Part shown: one piece after another, positions 6,204 to 10,610 of the stretch | How the letters are laid out: each line of letters starts with the position of its first letter | How positions within the stretch are numbered: the stretch's first letter is position 1 | Assembly (NCBI GenBank): GCA_040005265.1 | Contig: JBDTZF010000094.1 | Location: 1 to 10,610, forward strand | Length of the DNA stretch: 10,610 bases | Direction of reading: 5' to 3' | Origin: JBDTZF01 sp040005265 | GTDB lineage: Bacteria; Verrucomicrobiota; Verrucomicrobiia; Chthoniobacterales; UBA10450 | Made by a program: the position numbers and the translations under genes | Notes under the pieces: model-generated | What the model saw: the letters and a program-made list of their open reading frames with translations, nothing else | What the model was told of the DNA's origin: nothing | Database searches by the model: none

Positions 6204-7016
6204 ATGAAGAATTTTCTCACTCGCATTTCATTGTCGATGCTGGCGCTGCCGGTCTCGGCATTTGCCGACACAAATGCGGTGGTGAACATGTCGCATTACG
6301 ATCTGGTGCGAGCGGACTTTGCGCGGATGAAGTCCGAAGGCATCGTGGGCGTAATTCATGAGGCGAGTTATCCATCGTACGTTCGCGACGGCTACTACGG
6401 GGCGCGGCAACAGGCCGCCACCCGGGCGGGTTTGCTCTGGGGGGCGTATCATTATGCGAACTCGAGCGATCCAGTCCGGCAGGCCGATCATTTTCTGCAC
6501 GTCGTTTCCAGCGCCTGGTCGCAAGCCGGTTCGCCGTCGTCGGGGGTCTTGCTCGTGCTTGATTTCGAAAAGAACAATCATTACCCCGGGGGCAGCATGC
6601 GAATCGATCAGGCAGTCGCGTTTGCGGAGCGGATCCGGGAACGGACTGGAAAGTATCCCGGAATTTATTCCGGCGAATATCATATCCGGCAGGCGCTGAG
6701 CAGTTCCAGAGTTAGCGACGCGCAGAAGCGAGTACTGGCGAATTGCTGGTTATGGCTTGCGAACTACGGTGCGCAACCACGGACCATCTCTCCGTGGAAT
6801 CATTGGCACCTCTGGCAATACACCGGCGACGGCAAATGCCGCCTTCCCCGGGCGGGCTTTCCAAAAAGCGTGGCCAACATCAGCCGGGCGGAGCGCAACA
6901 TCTTCGACGGAACGCGAAGCGACCTGACCTCATTCTGGCAGGATCGCGCCTGGTTGCCTAGCGGCGGACAAACTCCAGCTCGCGCACCGCAACAGCCGTT
7001 CACCGCAGAAAGGTAA
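6204..7016 (+). CDS. Secreted GH25 family lysozyme (muramidase)
   Basis: This 270-residue protein is predicted to enter the periplasm or be secreted and to cleave the MurNAc-GlcNAc beta-1,4 bond of peptidoglycan. A signal peptide is clear: MKNFLTR, a hydrophobic core to about residue 17, and a cut after AFA (residue 21). The GH25 signatures follow in order: VVNMSHYD (26-33), GVIHEASYPSYVRDGYYGAR (49-68), AGLLWGAYHYA (75-85), LLVLDFEKN with catalytic D120/E122, TGKYPGIYSGEYH, WLWLANYG, HWHLWQYTGDG and a terminal ERNIFDGTRSDL. The length suits one catalytic domain with no cell-wall-binding repeats. The first active-site Asp of the family (normally [IV]DxSH) is Asn28 here (AAC at 6285), and the usual late DRN reads ERN. 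It may have altered or reduced activity. It lies 73 bp after the methyltransferase on the same strand and could share its transcript. Confidence 0.9.
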   Translation: MKNFLTRISLSMLALPVSAFADTNAVVNMSHYDLVRADFARMKSEGIVGVIHEASYPSYVRDGYYGARQQAATRAGLLWGAYHYANSSDPVRQADHFLHVVSSAWSQAGSPSSGVLLVLDFEKNNHYPGGSMRIDQAVAFAERIRERTGKYPGIYSGEYHIRQALSSSRVSDAQKRVLANCWLWLANYGAQPRTISPWNHWHLWQYTGDGKCRLPRAGFPKSVANISRAERNIFDGTRSDLTSFWQDRAWLPSGGQTPARAPQQPFTAER

Positions 7017-7028
7017 ATCATATTGGAG

Positions 7029-7113
7029 GGCGTCCGCGCTGTCGGCGCCTAATTTCGGCTTTTCGAAGACGTGAAGAAGCACGTCCCTCCGGAGCGACAT
7101 GCTTCCGCATGTC
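7029..7113. terminator. Hairpin cluster between convergent lysozyme and DUF2891 genes
   Basis: The 105-bp convergent gap contains several inverted repeats: an imperfect GGCGTC/GGCGCC stem (7029-7049); GACGTG-AAGAAG-CACGTC (7068-7085); the palindrome CTCCGGAG (7087-7094); and GACATGC-TTCC-GCATGTC (7096-7113), a perfect 7-bp stem with a 4-nt loop. The position between two 3' ends suits transcription termination in both directions. No U-tract is evident, and the hairpins could also be dispersed palindromic repeats. Confidence 0.5.
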
Positions 7114-7121
7114 CTCGCCCC

Positions 7122-8240
7122 TTACCTCGTCTTCGGCGCAATCCCCCGCTGCGTGCTGAGATACACCGCGAAACTCCCCAGCCAGTGTCCGCCTTCGTAG
7201 TGTTCGCCGGTCACGGCGGCGAGTCCCGCCCGGCGATGCGCTTCGGCCACAAGCGCAAGGTGCGGCCGGCGCGGATCATCCGTGGGGAGTGCGGAAATAA
7301 TTCCTTCCAGCATCCAGGCCCGGCTCAGGTTCAATCCGTCGAGATGCGCCAGTTTCGGATCGCTCGGATCGGGCGAGACCGCCACTGGCAACCAATTAGG
7401 TTCGAGCACCTTGTTGTGCGGCGGTATCGCCGGAATTTGCGGCAGAAATTCTTTCAACCAGTTGGTGAATTCTTTTTGCGAAAGCACCCGCCGCATCACG
7501 TCCGCTTCGCCTAAACAGGGCGAAAGAAAATCTTCGCCCGATGGTTCGTAATCTAGCGGGCAACCTTTGTCGGCCAGAAAGAACTTCCGGGCCGAATCGC
7601 TGATCACCTTTACAAATGCCTCATCGTTTTTTCCGCGCGCGTAATCCAGTATCAATCCCAGCGCGAAAGCGGTCTGGTTGTGTTCGCCAATCCGCACCGG
7701 ATGCGAAAGTTTCGGCAGCCATGTTTTGATTCGATCGAGCGCCGCATCCTCCGCCGGCTTGAGATTGGTCAACATTTCGCGCGCTTGCGGATCGTTCCAT
7801 TCGCGCAGTTCGGCGCACAATTGCAATAGCCAGGCCAGGCCATACGGGCGCTCGAAACTGGCCCGTCCTTCGCCGCGAATATAAGCCGCGTCCTGCTTTA
7901 GATTTTCGGCGCTCAGACTTTTTCGCAGCGCTTCCCGGGCCGGCTTGGCAAACGGCGCGTCGGGAAATGTTCTTACCAGTCGCACCAGCAGCCAATGTCC
8001 GTGCACCGAGGAATGCCAGTCGTAACAGCCGTAGAACGCTGGAGTCAGTTTGCGGGGCGGCGCCACATCCGCATCGCTGTTGAGCACATGACTGATGTGG
8101 TTCGGGTATTCCTTGTGAACACACTCCAGCGCGAGCTTGGCAAACCGTTCCGCCGCTTTCGCATCAAACCCTTCGGTCTTCTCGTCGGCCGCCAACAACA
8201 CAACCGGAAACACGCACAGCACAGCGATTACCGTTTTCAT
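7122..8240 (-). CDS. Secreted DUF2891 (PF11199) family protein
   Basis: This is a 372-residue exported protein of unknown function. The frame is open to 8318, but the ATG at 8240 is preferred. It gives a clean signal peptide, MKTVIAVLCVFPVVLLAADE, cut near residue 18, whereas the longer version puts 26 His-rich residues in front, encoded partly by a repeat. The family is recognised from YGCYDWHSSVHGHWLLVRL (70-88), the later HNQTAFALGLILDYAR, GEDFLSPCLGEADVMRR and the C-terminal HYEGGHWLGSFAVYL. The helical pattern and the invariant His/Trp/Asp clusters suggest an alpha/alpha toroid of the type used by glycan-active enzymes, but that is inference and no reaction is assigned. Divergent from it, 176 bp away, is a secreted peptidase. 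No strong Shine-Dalgarno sequence is visible. Confidence 0.85.
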   Translation of the reverse strand: MKTVIAVLCVFPVVLLAADEKTEGFDAKAAERFAKLALECVHKEYPNHISHVLNSDADVAPPRKLTPAFYGCYDWHSSVHGHWLLVRLVRTFPDAPFAKPAREALRKSLSAENLKQDAAYIRGEGRASFERPYGLAWLLQLCAELREWNDPQAREMLTNLKPAEDAALDRIKTWLPKLSHPVRIGEHNQTAFALGLILDYARGKNDEAFVKVISDSARKFFLADKGCPLDYEPSGEDFLSPCLGEADVMRRVLSQKEFTNWLKEFLPQIPAIPPHNKVLEPNWLPVAVSPDPSDPKLAHLDGLNLSRAWMLEGIISALPTDDPRRPHLALVAEAHRRAGLAAVTGEHYEGGHWLGSFAVYLSTQRGIAPKTR

Positions 8241-8284
8241 GTGGCCGAATCTAGCACCGTGGTCGTGCTCATGCTCGACGAATT

Positions 8285-8352
8285 GGTGTAGAGGCAGCCT
8301 TGTCGGCCGCAGAGCCAAGACTAATTGCGGGCGACACGCCCGCCACTACACC
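8285..8352. repeat. Miniature palindromic element with 7-bp terminal inverted repeats
   Basis: GGTGTAG (8285-8291) and CTACACC (8346-8352) are perfect inverted repeats bounding a 68-bp unit in the divergent DUF2891/peptidase region. Inside are two hairpins: an imperfect GCAGCC-TTGTC-GGCCGC (8294-8310) and a perfect GCGGGCG-ACA-CGCCCGC (8327-8343). The layout resembles a REP doublet or a small non-autonomous transposable element. It encodes nothing: the apparent N-terminal extension of the peptidase frame from TTG at 8300 is a translation of this element. Confidence 0.6.
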
Positions 8353-8416
8353 GGCGCCATGGTTTGAAATTGAACCCCTGGCGTTTTCTGATATCCACAG
8401 GCTCCATCTCTTGCTT

Positions 8417-10606
8417 ATGCATCAATTCACTCATCGACCACTCGCCATTTTTGTCCTGCTCGCAATGGCGTCATTCACCGCTATTGCTAAGGAACCATCC
8501 GTGAAAAAGTCCGCGACCGTCACCACCGCCAAAGACAATCCGTTCATGACCGAGAGCGCATTGCCCTATCACCTGCCTCCCTTCGACAAGATCAAGAATG
8601 AGCATTTCATTCCAGCGATCGAAGCTGGCATGAAAGAGGAACTCAAGGAAGTGGATGTGATCGCAGCCAACTCGGAGAAACCGACTTTCGAGAACACGGT
8701 CGTTGCCCTGGAGAAAAGCGGGCGGCTGCTCGATCGCGTGCAGCGGACATTCTCCAATCTCAACGCCTGTAACACCAACCCGGCGATGCAGAAGATCGAG
8801 ACTGAAATCGCGCCAAAGCTATCCGCACATAACGACGCCATTCATCTAAACAGCAAACTTTTCGCGCGCCTCCAGGAAATTTACGACAATCGCGACAAAC
8901 TCGGGCTCGACGCCGAATCGAGTTATCTGCTCGGGCGTTACTACAAGGATTTCGTAAGGGCCGGCGCCAAACTGTCCGATCCCGACAAGGAAAAGCTCAA
9001 GAAGATGAACTCCGAGCTAGCGACTCTGCAAACGCAGTTTGAACAGAATGTTCTCAAGGAAAAGAACGCTTCGTCCGTTGTGGTCGATAAGAAGGAAGAT
9101 CTGGCCGGGCTTTCCGAGAGTGAGCTCGCGAGCACGGTGTCCGCTGCGAAAGAGGAGCACAAGGAGGGCAAGTTTGTCATCCGCATTCAAAATACGACCG
9201 GACAGCCGCTCCTGGGCTCATTGCAAAATCGGTCGTTGCGTGAGCGCATCATGAAGACGTCGTTAAACCGTAACAGCGAAGGGCCGTTTGGTACTCAAGC
9301 GATCGTGACTCGCACGGCGCAGCTGCGGGCCGAAAAGGCGAAATTGATCGGCTACGACAATTGGGCGGCTTACCAGCTGGAAGATCAGACCGCGCATGAC
9401 GTTACCACCGTGAATAAGCTTCTGGCCGATCTCGCGCCGGCGGCGGTGACCAATGCCAGACGTGAAGCGGCCGATATGCAGAAAATTGTCGATGAAGAAA
9501 AAGGCGGCTTCCAACTCGCTTCCTGGGATTGGGATTTTTATTCCGAGAAAGTCCGCAAGGCTCGCTATGCGTTCGATGAATCGGAGCTGCGGCCCTACTA
9601 CGAGATGAATCACGTCCTCATCGACGGCGTCTTCTTCGCCGCCGGCCAACTTTACGGCATTACCTTCAAGGAGCGCCACGATCTCCCGGTCTATCAACCG
9701 GATGTGCGCGTGTTTGAAGTTTTCGAAGCCGATGGAAAACCGCTGGCGCTTTTCCTGGTTGATTATTATGCCCGGCCTTCCAAGCACGGCGGGGCATGGA
9801 TGAACGCCTACGTTCCGCAAAGCGGATTGTTCGCCACTAAACCGGTTGTGGCCAATCACCTCAACATTCCGAAGCCGCCAAACGGTGAGCCGACGTTGTT
9901 GACTCATGACGAAGTGCGCACCGCTTTCCACGAATTTGGCCACGCTCTGCACGGAATGTTTTCGAATGTGAAGTATCCGCGGTTCGCCGGAACGAGCGTG
10001 CCCCGCGATTTCGTTGAGTACCCGTCGCAGGTGAACGAGATGTGGGCGAACTGGCCGGAAGTGTTAAAGAATTACGCGAAACACTACAAGACCGGCGAAG
10101 CAATTCCGCAGGCTCTCCTCGATAAAGTCGAGGCGTCGGAAAAATTTAATCAAGGATATAAGACCACGGAATATCTTTCCGCGACGCTGCTCGACCAGGC
10201 ATGGCATCAATTGAATCCGGCCGACGTGCCGAAAGACGCCCTGGCTTTTGAGGCCGCCGCGTTGCGCAAGGCGGGCGTCGATTATCCTCCGGTGCCGCCG
10301 CGTTATCGCAGTCCCTATTTCTCGCACGCGTTCGCAGGCGGATATTCCGCCGGTTACTATTCCTACATCTGGAGTGAGGTGCTCGACGCCGACACGGTCG
10401 AGTGGATCAAAGAACACGGCGGTCTCAAGCGCGAGAACGGCGATCGTTTCCGTTCGATGTTGCTTTCACGCGGCGGCTCGTCGGATGCGCTGGGCCTGTT
10501 CAAGAATTTCGTAGGGCGCGACCCGTACATCGAGCCGCTTCTGAAACGCCGCGGTCTCGATCGCAACCCCGGCGTCGACGATTCCAAGACGGAATCGAAA
10601 CCGTGA
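8417..10606 (+). CDS. dcp: Secreted M3 family zinc metallopeptidase, peptidyl-dipeptidase Dcp-like
   Basis: This 729-residue exported enzyme should remove C-terminal dipeptides from, or otherwise degrade, short peptides outside the cytoplasm. The frame extends upstream to 8300, but the ATG at 8417 gives a signal peptide (MHQFTHRPLAIFVLLAMASF, cut near AIA) and excludes the repeat-derived stretch. The mature part starts with the Dcp-type NPFMTESALPYHLPPFDKI, then a long helical N-terminal domain. The zinc site is H505-E-F-G-H509 with Glu534 as third ligand in FVEYPSQVNE, exactly 25 residues after H509. The substrate-binding segment H637-AFAGGYSAGYYSY-IWSEVLDAD is intact. Length is somewhat above the 681 residues of E. 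coli Dcp, mostly through the signal peptide and tail. No key residue is missing. OpdA (oligopeptidase A) is the nearest alternative name. It is complete, ending 4 bp before the window edge. Confidence 0.93.
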   Translation: MHQFTHRPLAIFVLLAMASFTAIAKEPSVKKSATVTTAKDNPFMTESALPYHLPPFDKIKNEHFIPAIEAGMKEELKEVDVIAANSEKPTFENTVVALEKSGRLLDRVQRTFSNLNACNTNPAMQKIETEIAPKLSAHNDAIHLNSKLFARLQEIYDNRDKLGLDAESSYLLGRYYKDFVRAGAKLSDPDKEKLKKMNSELATLQTQFEQNVLKEKNASSVVVDKKEDLAGLSESELASTVSAAKEEHKEGKFVIRIQNTTGQPLLGSLQNRSLRERIMKTSLNRNSEGPFGTQAIVTRTAQLRAEKAKLIGYDNWAAYQLEDQTAHDVTTVNKLLADLAPAAVTNARREAADMQKIVDEEKGGFQLASWDWDFYSEKVRKARYAFDESELRPYYEMNHVLIDGVFFAAGQLYGITFKERHDLPVYQPDVRVFEVFEADGKPLALFLVDYYARPSKHGGAWMNAYVPQSGLFATKPVVANHLNIPKPPNGEPTLLTHDEVRTAFHEFGHALHGMFSNVKYPRFAGTSVPRDFVEYPSQVNEMWANWPEVLKNYAKHYKTGEAIPQALLDKVEASEKFNQGYKTTEYLSATLLDQAWHQLNPADVPKDALAFEAAALRKAGVDYPPVPPRYRSPYFSHAFAGGYSAGYYSYIWSEVLDADTVEWIKEHGGLKRENGDRFRSMLLSRGGSSDALGLFKNFVGRDPYIEPLLKRRGLDRNPGVDDSKTESKP

Positions 10607-10610
10607 TTCG

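Noticed and set aside
8241..8318. 26-residue extension of the DUF2891 protein
   Set aside because: It places a His-rich stretch before an evident signal peptide and reaches into the adjacent repeat.
8300..8416. N-terminal extension of the M3 peptidase from a TTG codon
   Set aside because: The 39 extra residues are a translation of the palindromic element and would bury the signal peptide; the ATG at 8417 is preferred.
9263..9952. Minus-strand open frame of 229 codons opposite the M3 peptidase
   Set aside because: It lies wholly within the conserved peptidase coding region and resembles no known family; a shadow frame.

Overview
The window is about 10.6 kb of moderately GC-rich bacterial chromosome, densely coded, with six complete genes and one gene cut by the left edge. 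The gene families are a class A penicillin-binding protein, MidA-type methyltransferase, secreted GH25 lysozyme, DUF2891 protein and secreted Dcp-like M3 peptidase. Together with GTG and TTG starts, weak Shine-Dalgarno signals and abundant intergenic hairpin repeats, they would fit a Gram-negative soil bacterium of the Verrucomicrobiota type. That assignment is an inference from style and family content; no rRNA or phylogenetic marker is present.

Layout: (1) 2-1120 (+) is the 3' part of a WcaL/AmsK-like GT4 glycosyltransferase. (2) It converges on a two-gene minus-strand unit: the bifunctional class A PBP (4777 down to 2219), then after only 3 bp a divergent GT-B-like glycosyltransferase (2215 down to 1181). 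(3) A 189-bp divergent, repeat-filled region separates the PBP from a plus-strand MidA/NDUFAF7-type methyltransferase (4967-6130), which is followed by a secreted GH25 lysozyme (6204-7016). (4) The lysozyme converges on a minus-strand secreted DUF2891 protein (8240 down to 7122). (5) Divergent from that is a secreted M3 peptidase (8417-10606). No gap between genes exceeds 300 bp; the largest are 4778-4966 and 8241-8416. No tRNA, rRNA, CRISPR array, IS element or phage gene was recognised.

The common theme is the cell envelope: glycan transfer (two glycosyltransferases), peptidoglycan synthesis (PBP), peptidoglycan cleavage (lysozyme) and extracytoplasmic peptide breakdown (Dcp-like). The methyltransferase and DUF2891 are not obviously linked to this theme. 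I see no complete novel defence or biosynthetic system here.

The observations most worth following are: the PBP keeps its glycosyltransferase residues and two of its three transpeptidase motifs, but the catalytic SxxK motif reads T-A-M-L, so the penicillin-binding domain is probably inactive; a 58-bp palindromic repeat lies inside the methyltransferase reading frame and is translated; the lysozyme has Asn where the family normally has its first active-site Asp; and nearly every gene junction carries a different perfect hairpin, one of them (8285-8352) bounded by 7-bp inverted repeats like a miniature mobile element.
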